A DNA stretch of 64,000 nucleotides from Omphalotus guepiniiformis. Taxonomy: Eukaryota > Basidiomycota > Agaricomycetes > Agaricales > Omphalotaceae. The position numbers were made by a program, and so were the translations under genes. Positions 36,101 through 46,665 of this stretch are shown one piece after another (position 1 is the stretch's first letter; every line of letters begins with the position of its first letter). The stretch lies in assembly GCA_028554645.1 (NCBI GenBank), contig JAQOOI010000076.1, positions 496,001 through 560,000 on the forward strand. Reading direction: 5' to 3'. The notes beneath the pieces are model-generated. The model searched no databases, had not been told where the DNA came from, and saw only the letters and a program-made list of their open reading frames with translations.

Positions 36101-36561
36101 GGTCCTCTTTTCTGAAGCAGAGGTCAGCTATCTATATTGTTAAGATGAAAGAGTAGAGACAACTTTGACAGGCTCGGTGTGAGTACAATCCAGATTGAAC
36201 GCAATGCAATTGGAGCAGCGGTTCCCGGGCATATTGGCGCTGTCACCTAAAGTACATTTAACTTCACCCACTTGAGATCTATCAAGGTAAGTTTTACATT
36301 TTACTAATGAAACGCATTAGTCTCAGTTTACAAGATCCAAAAAGCAGACACACTCTTCTTCCTGAGAAAGGTGATAATTCTTTTGTGAATACGAAAACAC
36401 CAGAATAGACACGGCGCTTACCGTCCTGTACAGAGATGATGTCAGTAGATTGCTGAGAACATAAGTCATATATGATTGGACTATTTACTGCATGTATCAC
36501 AAGCGCCTTGCAACCTTCGTTTCTTCCAGCCTTTAGGTGCGGCAGCTTCATCGGAGGACAT
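33154..36561 (-). CDS. Zn2Cys6 transcription factor with fungal_trans domain
   Basis: Nuclear transcription regulator. The N-terminal zinc cluster reads ACDTCRRKKIKC...NRCSNC...LDCTH, followed by a coiled linker (YVEQLEQKVKNMEEIL) and Ser-rich and acidic stretches. The fungal_trans domain shows LYFTKVNIFLPVLHAPTF, WTLVGVGLRFAIELGVHRR and LEMPFECDDEYW. Correct cysteine spacing (x6 between Cys2 and Cys3) needs two microexons, 4 nt at 36422-36425 and 8 nt at 36354-36361. The C-terminus is APTGFSYDDW...NPQA. Between FYSL and SSSPQAS the expected xVVFLRG is present only out of frame, near 35060-35100, so this junction is uncertain. Targets are unknown. Confidence 0.82.
36354..36425 (-). other. Tandem 4-nt and 8-nt microexons in a zinc cluster
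   Basis: Minus-strand microexons GACG (36425-36422) and GAAGAAGA (36361-36354), each bounded by AG and GT. Together with the flanking exons they encode the RRKKI of CDTCRRKKIKC. Omitting the 4-nt exon leaves only four residues between Cys2 and Cys3, which breaks the fold's spacing. Confidence 0.7.
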
Positions 36562-37124
36562 GGGCAAAATTGAGAAAGGAGATGACGACTTACGGCAATC
36601 ATCCGCCGATTCAGATGACTGAATTAGTCACGTGCATCTCCCCTTATAGATGCGGTGAATTCGGAATTGCCCCCCGTTTACCCCAAGGGCTCTCCAGGTT
36701 GGGGAGTTGGAGATTGGAGTAGGTCCAATTGCAAGGGTACAAGAGTAGATGTATGCTATTGAACACGCCAGTTGCTCCAGATGCAAGGCACTGTAATAAC
36801 GTGGTCGGAGGAACTGCAGAGCCTGTCGTTGGCATCTACAGACTTGAACTTGAATGAAACGGGAGGCTGAGATACTACGACGATGGTGACGGTCTCATTG
36901 CAATGCTTAGAGCGCTTAGAGCAGATGCCAGTGCAGAATCTAGCAGAATCTAGCCCCAAAGTGTACGGCAGATACATGTTTTCGAGAAAAATTCGGCCAA
37001 GGTGAGGTTGGGTGAAGTTGAAAGCGGGGAAGGGGTGGGGTACACCGGCCACATAAATAACCGGTGAAGACTAGTATAAGTATGTACATAATGATATGCT
37101 ACTCGTCTTCTTTGTTCTCTGCAG
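36562..37124. other. Divergent promoter region (TF gene / methylcitrate dehydratase)
   Basis: 563 bp between divergent starts. It holds AGTCACGTG (CACGTG at 36629-36634) and a CCCCTTA stress-element-like site at 36640-36646. No gene is called. Confidence 0.45.
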
Positions 37125-39089
37125 ATGTTGACCACTGCAAGTCTACCGGTCCGTCGTCTTCTTCCCTCTTGTTCTCGCCCTATCTTCGCTCCGAGTCGTC
37201 CATTCACTGGCAGATCTCTTATACCGACCACCAAAATCACCAACCGCTTCCGTGCAATGTCTAGCTATGCAGGTGAATCTGCTCTGCGCCCTGAACCAGA
37301 CAAGGTTCTTCAGGACATCGCAGACTACGTACACAGTTACAAGATTGATTCAGAACTTGCATTCGAGACTGCGAGGCTCTGTCTCATTGACACTGTTGGT
37401 TGTGGTCTAGAGGGCTTGCGTTTCCCTGAATGCACGAAGTTGCTAGGCCCAGTGGTGGATGGGACAGTTGTACCCAATGGTTGGGCTTTTGCTTGTCTCG
37501 TTTCATTTTACATCAGTTTTGATGCATGGCTCAGGAACCAAGGTTCTTGGTACAAATTATCAGCTCGATCCTATCCGTGGCGCATTCAATATCGGAACTA
37601 TAATCCGTTGGCTTGACTTCAACGACTGTTTCCTCGCCGCCGAGTGTGAGTAGTTGTTCATGTATCTCTGATGCCTCTGAAACCGAAACCGAACACGTCC
37701 TATTTCTAGGGGGTCATCCATCTGACAATCTCGGAGCTATCCTCGCTGTCGCTGACCATTTGGCACGTCAGGGCCAGCCTCTCACTGTACGCGATATATT
37801 GGAAGGTATGATTAAAGCACACGAGATTCAAGGTAGCTTGGCGCTACTCAACTCTTTCAACCGAGTGGGGTTGGACCACGTTGTGCTCGTCAAAGTTGCC
37901 TCTACTGCTGTCATTTCCAAGTTGCTTGGACTCGACCGGGATCAGACTATCGATGCCGTGTCGCAAGCCTGGGTTGATGGTCAGTCTTTACGCACATACC
38001 GTCATGCTCCCAACACCGGTCCTCGAAAGTCTTGGGCTGCCGGTGACGCATGTTCGCGCGCAGTCAACCTTGCATTACTCGTGAAGAAAGGCGAGAAGGG
38101 TCTTCCATCGGTCCTGACCGCTAAGACTTGGGGTTTCTATGATGTATTATTCAAGGTACTCATTTTTCACCTTCCACCCACTCTTCATGGACTGACTACC
38201 GATTATTATTCAAGGGTAAACCGTTCGAATTCCAGATTCCATACGGTTCTTATGTGATGGAGAACGTGTTGTTCAAGATCTCTTATCCCGCTGAATTCCA
38301 TGCTCAGACTGCTGTCGAGGCTGCCCACATTGTTCATGCAAAACTCAAGGAGATGGGAAAGTCTGCAGAAGATATCAAAAGCGTTAGGATTAGGACACAA
38401 GAGGCTGCAGTTCGTATCATAGACAAGCAAGGCCCTCTGGATAACTTTGCCGATAGAGAGTAAGTGAGCGATAAAAAGGCGCATCACGCTCCTGTTGACG
38501 AATCCCTTTTAGCCACGCCATCAACTACATGGTTGCATATCCGCTCATTTTTGGTGAATTGACCTCTGAGAGCTAGTAAGTTTCATATGTAGCTGTACTT
38601 GTTATAAGACTGACCTCTGAGAGCTACACCGATGCCTCGGCGGCCGACCCGAGAATTGATGCTCTTCGCTCAAAGATATACTGTGTTGAAGACAAACGAT
38701 TCAGTGTGGATTACCATGACCCTGCTAAGCGTTCCATTGGGAATGCTCTTCTCGTCGAGTTGAATGACGGCACTGTCCTTGATGAAGTGGAGGTTGAATA
38801 TCCTGTAGGGCACAAGAGAAGGAGGGCGGAGGGAACACCATTATTGATCAATAAGTTCAAGCGGTGCGTCAACAGCTTGCTTACCTCGATAGAAGATCCT
38901 GATACCTTCCCTAGACATATCTCTCACCACTTTGATGCTGCTCATCAGAAAAAGTATGTTTAATTTTCCCTTGCGAGTACTCGACTGTAAACTGACTGGT
39001 CCATTAGGATTCTGGATATCGTGTCTGACGCACCGTCTTTTGCGAAGCTTCCTGTTGACAAATTTACCGACTTGTTTGTCAAGGCATGA
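37125..39089 (+). CDS. PDH1: 2-methylcitrate dehydratase (MmgE/PrpD family), mitochondrial
   Basis: Dehydrates 2-methylcitrate in the propionate-detoxifying methylcitrate cycle. Residues 1-44 are Arg/Ser-rich without acids ([15 protein letters not shown]), a typical mitochondrial presequence. A second Met ([11 protein letters not shown], 37257) could give a form without it. Family landmarks are [66 protein letters not shown] and [14 protein letters not shown]. Two introns are flanked by exact direct repeats of the exon end (12 nt at 38145/38204 and 16 nt at 38560/38611). Removing the second one exactly leaves a non-AG 3' end; the nearest canonical choice adds one Tyr. Another decarboxylase-type activity in this family cannot be excluded. 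Confidence 0.88.
38145..38215 (+). repeat. 12-nt direct repeat flanking a GT-AG intron
   Basis: TATTATTCAAGG at 38145-38156 and 38204-38215. The repeat spans both splice sites of a 59-nt intron (38156-38214), so the upstream exon end is copied at the intron end. Confidence 0.8.
38560..38626 (+). repeat. 16-nt direct repeat flanking an intron
   Basis: TGACCTCTGAGAGCTA at 38560-38575 and 38611-38626, period 51. Removing one period gives [12 protein letters not shown] follows the first copy directly, but the second copy ends in TA. Canonical splicing to the internal AG at 38623 keeps frame and adds one Tyr. Confidence 0.85.
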
Positions 39090-39390
39090 GGGTTGTACTA
39101 TACATAGAGTAGCAGTAGTAAGTGTACAAGAAACTTGCTAGGTTGATAACTTACCGTCTCTGAGTCATCCGGAAGCGCAATGATTGCGCAGCAGCGAATT
39201 CCATACATTTATTCGATAGAGAGGGTTGAGAACTAAATGTGATTCAAGTCCGTATCTGTGCTCAATAGATGTGAGCCAAGTCCTGGTAGCGTAAATTGTC
39301 TTACCTCAGCAAACACAGTGGTAAATAAAACGCGTGCCTCCCGATTCTTACCTGTGTACCCTACTAAGTCACCTACTAGTACTCAGCGCC
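39090..39390. other. Intergenic region before the intersectin gene
   Basis: 301 bp between tandem plus-strand genes. I see nothing distinctive in it. Confidence 0.5.
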
Positions 39391-42300
39391 ATGTCACAAT
39401 GGGGCCAGCAACCAGGGTACCAGTACCCGATACAGACTGGTTTCCCTGGTGGTAACCCGCAATTTCAACAGAATCCACAGTTTCAACAAAATCCTCAATT
39501 ACAGCCCCAGAATACTCAGTTTCAACAGGGAGCAGGCGGTCTTTTGCCTCAAAGAACCGGTTTTCCTGGCCAAGGCTTGCAAGGCTTGCAGGCTCAGCCG
39601 ACTGGATATCCAGGGTCTGGCTTCCTGCAAGCCCAACCGACTGGCTATCTCTCGCAGCAGCAGCAGCAATATCGACCTGCTCCACCTCCCCCGCCTGTTC
39701 CTCCGATTCCAAACCAATATCAGCAGCAGAATCAAAATCCTAGTTTTCTGTCTCAGCCTCCGCAGATTAGTCGCTTTCTCAGTCCGTCGCCCGGTCTGGG
39801 CGCTGCCAATCTTGCCCGACCGATTGTACCCCAAGCGACGGGCTTTGTTGACCCGAGGCTGAATATGATGTCCAGTACTTTTATGCCTTTGAATACATCC
39901 TCTCCTTACACTGCTACTGGCGCACCTCAATTACCCTCTCAACAGCTTCAGGGAGGGCTTAACTTGCAGCAATCGTTTCAGCAGCACAATCAGGGCTCAG
40001 CTCCTCCTCGAATTCCCTGGGCACTTTCGAAAGCAGAGAAGAAGAGTTATGACTCTATCTTCAGAGCGTGGGATCCGCAATCCACGGGTTTCATCAGTGG
40101 GCAGACGGCTTTGGAGGTTTTCGGGCAGAGTGGCCTCAGCAAGGATGACTTGGCCCGTATATGGTATGTAGTGGCTTTGAATTTCACGTATCTGTATGCT
40201 GATCAAAGTGTAGGACTCTCGCAGATGTGGATGATCGAGGAAAGCTCAACATTGCCGAATTTCACGTCGCAATGGGTTTGATTTATCGGAGTACGAGTCT
40301 ACGCTATCAAGTCCGCTTGCCAATCACTCACTGTCTAGTTTCACAGAGCTAAATGGCAACGAAATCCCGGACCAGCTTCCTCCTGAACTCGTCCCACCTT
40401 CTGCTCGTGACCTTGGTGGGTCTGTTGACATTTTGAAAGATCTTCTCAAGAATGAAACCCGGTCTCGTTCTCCTGGAAATCTTGATTCGCCTGTCTCGCG
40501 CCTGAAAGATCGCTCTTTCTACTCCTCATCGTCCGTGGACTCTAGCAGAGATGCCACTATATATAAACACAGTGATGAAGGTAATGCCTACACTCCAGCC
40601 AAGAGGCATATCGACCGCAGTACTGTTCGCTCGAGCAACGATAAAGGGACGGCGGGAGATCTTGCCGAGATACGCAATATACTTGACAACACTTCCGCTC
40701 GGCTTGACAAGGTTGCGGAAGAAGAGGCGCACAAGACTGCAGAAGATGAGGCTCTCGAACGTGAAGTGGAGGATTTGAAATACCGCATCAAGAGACTTAC
40801 GGAGGATCTGGAGTACGCTTCCCGAGGGCCTAGGACTGCGAGTAAGGATGAAGACAAGAGACGGTTTGAAAGGGAGCTATTGAGTCTCCGACACGAGAAG
40901 CTCCCAGAGCTGGAGAGACGAATCAAAGCACGAGATGAAAGGAAAGAGAGAGAAAAGAGGCAATGGCAGAGAGATCGCGATCGTGCCAATGAAAGGTCTG
41001 GAAGATATTATGATGAGAGAGATGACCGCTATTCATCGAGACGGCATGATGATCGGGACCGTCCATATTCACGAGGGGCATATGATGATCGCGATAGACC
41101 ATATTCAAGGGGAGCGTTTGATGCTCGTGATGAGTCTTCTTCGCGGGCAACGTATGACGATCGTGACAGACCCTATTCACGTGGAACATACGACGACCGC
41201 GACAGGCCGTACTCTCGTCCTTCATATGATGAGACTCATCGACGAGCTTCTCCTTCTCGTGATCTCGAAAGAGAGAGAGACGAGCGGGCGCATAGTCCGG
41301 TTCGTGCACGCTCTCCACCGCCCCCACCTCCACCAGCACCTGCTAGTTCCATCAGGGATCCGCCGCCCGCTCCCAAGGCCACACCATCCCCTGCACCCGC
41401 CACCAAGAATATGACCGCCGCAGAGCGACAAGCCTATGCACGGGCTGAAGCACAACGGCGTATTGAAGCTCGTAAAGCTGCGCTTGGACTGGTTGCCACT
41501 CCTTCTGCCACTCCGGTGGACACCTCGGTCGAGGACCGGCTTCAGAAAGACAAGAAGGAAGCCGAAGAGAAGGCCCGCGCTGCGGAAAAAGAAGCTGAAG
41601 AAAGGGAAAACACGAGAAAAGAGCGACTGGAACGCGAAAGGGCATTGAAGGAAGGCAATGATGCACCTACACCTCCGCCTCCCAAACCAGCTTCCGCTGC
41701 ACCCACACCCAAGGCTGCACCGCCTGCCCCAAAACCCAGGGCACCTCCCCCACCTAAACCTCGAAGTGCTCCTCGTGCCCCACCACCCCCGGCTGCTCCG
41801 GTTGCCCCGCCAGCACCTGTGGCACCTGTGCCGTCTGGACCAGATCCAGAAGAAGAAGCTTTTCGTATGCGAGAAGAGGCTATCATTAAGCAGCGTGAAG
41901 CTCGTGCGGCTCGGTTGAAAGCTCTTGAGGAGGAAGAGGAACAGGCTAGGCTCGAAGAAGCGAGATACCAGGCCAAACTTCAAGCTTTGAAGGATAGACC
42001 TTCTCCTGCGCCTGCGCCTGTTGAGGCTACCCCTCCTCCTTCTATACCCGCACCTGCGCCTCCTGCGCCTCCAGCACCACCTCCAATTGTCAGTACCCCT
42101 ACCACTGACAAGTCAAGTACGAATCCTTTCAGCAAGCTTATAAACCAAGGTGGTGCATCTTCGTCTGTTCCGTCTGTACCGAGCACAAATCCGTGGAGTA
42201 GCTCTATGCCGTCTGTGGCGGCCCCTGCCAGATCCCCCAGTGTCCCTGCCCCTGCTCGGAGTCCGGCTCCAATCAAGACACCCTACAATACTGCTCCTCA

Positions 42301-45300
42301 GGATGACGATGACTGGGATGTGATTGAAGAAAAGAGTGACGATGGTGATAGCACCGATGATGACATTGCTGCCTCGAGAGAGGTTAGGAATAACATTGCA
42401 AACAAGTTGTTTGGAAATCTACTCCCGAGGCCGCAGTCTGCCGCCGGAGCGGGATCGGATCCTAGCTCGCCTGTAATTGCAGGAAGTGGAACTGCTTCTC
42501 CTGCGCCTCCAGCACCACCCCCACCACCGGCGGTTCCCGCTCCTCCCCCTCCTCCGGCAGCACCCCCAGCACCTACCTTCAGCGGAGGGGGGGCTTCGTC
42601 TGGTTCTGGTGATCGTAGTGCCTTGTTCAGCTCTATTCAAAGCGGATTGAGGCTCAGGCCGACGAAGACCGTGGATAAGAGCGGACCTCAATTATCGGGT
42701 AAAGTTTTGGGTGATAGTGCTCCCCCTGAACACATTGATGCGGTTGCTCGCCCACCCTCACCACCTACAATTTCTGAACCAACATCCGAGCCTTTATCAA
42801 AGATCACCAGCAGTAATCGCCAGTCAGTGGATTGGTATGCTGGTCTCGCAGCGGATACAGGAAGTGCGGCAGCTACGCCCGTGGAGAGGCTGACATCCAC
42901 GCTTGAGGAAGATGAAAGATCTGAGCCTGAAGTAGCTCATCAGTATCAGTCTGAGTCAATATCAGACAGTGTACCCAGTATCCACATCGACACTGCGGTT
43001 GACCCCGCATCTGACCTGATGGCTGATATTGACAAGTCCATTCGTAAGTAATGTTCACCTAATATGCGGCCCTTTCAATTGCTCATGTCTTTTTCCTTTC
43101 ACTACCTTGATAGACCTTCGTGTACGATCACTATATCCTTTCGAAGGTGACGGTCCAGATGATCTGAGTGGGTTTTCGTGATTTTCCATTTGCTATTGCC
43201 TCTGACTTGCTTTATTCCTAGGCTTCGGAGAAAACCTCATGCTCAATGCTCACCCTTCGAAGACTGGTGGCGATTGGTGGTACGGCACGCTGATGAGCAC
43301 CGGGAAGTCAGGATTATTCCCTAAGACCTATGTACAAGACGTGACACCCAGTGAGTTTTATTTCTTCATCTGTATGAACCAGTGCCAATGTCTCTGCTCG
43401 CAGTCAAAGCCAAAGCCATTTACACGTATACTGGTGAAAACCCGGACGAACTATCGATTGCTGAAGGAGACGAAATCACAATCATAGATCGTAGTGAAGA
43501 TGCGTGGTGGAAAGCAGAACAGGGCGGTATGGTATTCATCGTGCCCGCCGCTTACCTTGAAGTTGTCGAGGGTCAGTGTATCTATCTCTTCCCTTAGCTC
43601 CCCTGTTTACCCTTGAACCGTGACAACAGGCTAAAGCTCATTTTTTCTGTTTATTTCCATGTATAACCTCAACCGTATTCTTCGAAATGGATCTTGAATT
43701 CTACATAGATTCAAAGCCTGTCCAGGCGATCATAAGCAGCTCTATTCCGAATGAGTTCGGCGGTAACCTTACTTCGACCGATAACCAAACCGTTGCTTCC
43801 TTATCTCCTGACAATGGCATCGAAGACAACGCAAATTCAGAAGATGAGAACAATGGAGATACTGACTCCGACTACCTTTCATTTGATAGTGACAGTGAAG
43901 CCAGCGAGCCCGAGAGTGAAGCAGACCGCATTGCTCGCGAAAATGAAAGGCAAATGGTTCTCGAGGCTGCCGGTTTGATTGTCAAGGATGATGCCAAACC
44001 GCCCCCTAGGCCTCGCAAGAGATCAAGGAGGAGACCCCCTCCCGCTGCACCTCATAGACACTCAATGTCTTCCGTGGTATCGTCAAAGGATCTGCCGCCT
44101 GCACCCGACGATGACATCCAAGATCATACCACTCGTCTCAATGACGCCTTTGACAGATATGAAACGTTTCGTCTCACTCGGGCTGATAACAATAACCGGC
44201 TTTCCGTTGCATCGACTGATACAGGAATTTCCTCTGCAATATTAGCCGCAAGCCCATCTAAAGATGGGGAAGGACGATCTCACTCTAATATTCTGCATTT
44301 CCTTGGTCGCAGAACACCTGTAGAATCCGAGAAACGCACGCTCAACATCTCAGCGCCTATACTGACCTCTGCAGATGTACCGGGTCGTCCAAATAGTCCT
44401 GCGTTTGGTAGCGTGAGTATCTCTCAATCAGTGCGCGTTGAACTTTTGATCACAAGTAGCTCTTGGGCAAGCCTAGTTGATAAAGCAGCACTAGAGGGCA
44501 TTCCATTCAATGAACGCCGCCGCCAAGAGGTTTATTTTTATGTTCGTGCCATGCAGCCCTTCTAATTTGCCTCACAGGCTATCTTTGAACTTATTGCTAC
44601 CGAGAATGCTTATGTTCGCGATCTTCAACTCATCGTTGAGGTACATCAACTTCCTCACTTTGTGCACGCCGGAGGCCGATTCACTATATTTATGTCGCAG
44701 GTCTTCTACTCTACCATGATGCCATTACTTGATCGCAAGGCAGTTACTGTCATATTCGCAAATGTTGAGGACATCTTACTTACGAATAGCGTGAGCATCT
44801 TTGTTGATTGTCCAATATGCGTGGTTGTATGATATTTCGTTTCAGACTTTCATGAGCTCTTTAGAAGAAAGACAGAAGGACTGCAGGCTATATATTGATC
44901 ACATAGGCGATATTTTACAAACTTATATGTCGAACATGGGGCTTTACTTGGTAAGCTGTCATTTCAATGTATGCGGACCAGACCACTCATCCAGCGAGGT
45001 CAGGAGTATTGTGTCAATCAATCCAACGCAATCAAAGTTCTGCAATCTCTTCGAGATTCTAATCCAGAGCTTGCCGCTCATCTTCAAGTGAGGCGCGTTT
45101 GTCTTACAAAGGCTTTGCTTACATCCAATCAACGAATTCGTGACGGCCCGTCAGCTCGCAACTTGGATCTATCCAGCTATCTTTTGATACCAAGTGAGTA
45201 TGAAGCTTTATGAAGCTCAAACAATAATGGTCTCTTTACTCATCTCTCGGCAGTGCAACGTATTACCAGGTACCCTCTTCTCATTCGGCAGGTAAAGCTA

Positions 45301-46121
45301 TATCCACTTTGTCGATGGTGAGCGACCATTAAGTGGACCTTTAGATTCTTCATTACACAGAACTCGAAGAAGAAAAGTCGTCAGTAGAAAAGTCCCTGGA
45401 AATTGCGGAAAAAATCCTCGAGCGTATAAATGAAACCATTCGGGCGCAAGAAGGGCAGGAAACCCTGCGAAGTATTTCTCAGAATCTATGGATTGGTCAA
45501 GGGTAATTTCGTCCGTCCTGGTCGAGTTGTAATTGCTTGCTGACATGTACCAGGCGGCTGGATTTGACTGCTCCCACTCGGTATATGGGCAAGCGCCGAC
45601 TCTTGAAGGAAGGACATCTTATGAAGGCCAAAAGCGGTCGGAAACTGCGCGCGTATCTTTGCAGTGATATCCTAGTCCTGACAGACGAGAAAGTCAGGAA
45701 TCTCTATCGGATGGTAGGTTGAGAAACATTTATAACCATGGATGAGACTCACCTTTGCTGTGTATAGCCTATCGCTTTGTCCGAAGCACAAGTCCGGGAT
45801 GGAGGGAGAGGTAAAGGGCGTTCTTTGCATGTAGCCATTTTTATTAAATCCAACTACATTTTGGCTCAACAGATGATCTCACCTTCCAAATGGCATTGCC
45901 TTATCCTCGTGGTGGAGAGACGATCAGCCTGCGAGCTACGTCGGCACGAGATTGTCAAGGTGAAAATTCGGTTCAGTATCTTAACAGTCATGGACTCTAA
46001 TGTAGAAACCGTAACAGACTGGGTGCAAGCAGTAGAGTCCGCAGGTCGTAAATGCAAAGATGCAGAAAGGCGAGCGTCTCGTAAATCCGGAGATAAGCTC
46101 TCGCGCAATCTTGAAGTTTAG
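39391..46121 (+). CDS. CIN1: Intersectin/Pan1-like scaffold with RhoGEF (Cin1 type)
   Basis: Endocytic and actin scaffold that also activates a Rho-family GTPase. One chain of exons encodes roughly 1,950 residues. In order: a Gln/Pro-rich start ([11 protein letters not shown]) with repeated QPTGY motifs; one EH domain ([19 protein letters not shown] ... [20 protein letters not shown]); an 899-codon exon (40347-43043) with a coiled coil, a [10 protein letters not shown] repeat, Pro-rich runs and [20 protein letters not shown], a WH2-like motif; two SH3 domains ([36 protein letters not shown]); a DH domain ([18 protein letters not shown] ... [13 protein letters not shown]); and a PH domain ([13 protein letters not shown] ... 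[12 protein letters not shown]). The order matches Cryptococcus Cin1. A 45-nt insert at 45088-45132 in the DH domain is either an unusual intron or extra coding sequence. Confidence 0.9.
41038..41229 (+). repeat. 36-nt tandem repeat coding for [11 protein letters not shown] units
   Basis: Five to six copies of a 12-residue charged unit ([12 protein letters not shown] and variants) inside the long intersectin exon. The DNA copies are similar but not identical. Confidence 0.8.
45084..45132 (+). repeat. TCAA-flanked 45-nt insert in the DH domain
   Basis: TCAA at 45084-45087 recurs at 45129-45132, period 45. The insert starts GTGAGG, contains a CTTAC branch-like site and ends in CAA. It is open in frame, so it might simply be translated. 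Removing it would give [18 protein letters not shown], closer to the usual DH sequence. Confidence 0.5.
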
Positions 46122-46665
46122 AACTTGACACCTACACACCTAATAACTTACAATTAATACATAACTATTGTGTTTCTAGTAGTGCCTTTTGTCTGATAGT
46201 TTTGTTGATTTAAATTTTAAACGTGATAGTAGCAATTCGCAGTGGCCACATGGTGCCGTAGAAGGGCTGTTGACGTTGAAGCTGAACTATGTTTTCGTGT
46301 AGACCACCTCCCAGCGGTAACATAATACTTTAAAGTTGTATTCCAGTGATGTCTTGTTAAGTATACATAGTAAGTATCTACAAATTATGTAAAAGGAAAC
46401 TCCGAAAAGATAAATTTAACACACCTACTGCTTGTTTTACGAAGCTATGCAATCTTTGGAAAGAGGATGGAGTGGGAAACAGGGTGAGACCGAAAAAGAA
46501 ATCAACAGCGACAACACAGTTGACCAAAAATACAAAAATACAGAGCTCAACATGACACGGTGAAAATCAGAGAGTGATGGAAATAAAAGGCACAACAGGG
46601 ATGGAAAAACATAAAACAATACGAAAGCAATGAGAAGGCTATTGCAAATGTGTGGTCCGAATGAG
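46122..46665. other. Convergent intergenic region
   Basis: 544 bp between two convergent 3' ends. AT-rich in the first half and purine-rich in the second. No gene is seen. Confidence 0.5.

Noticed and set aside
45088..45111. 24-nt GT-AG intron within the DH insert
   Set aside because: Too short for spliceosomal splicing, although it would keep frame.
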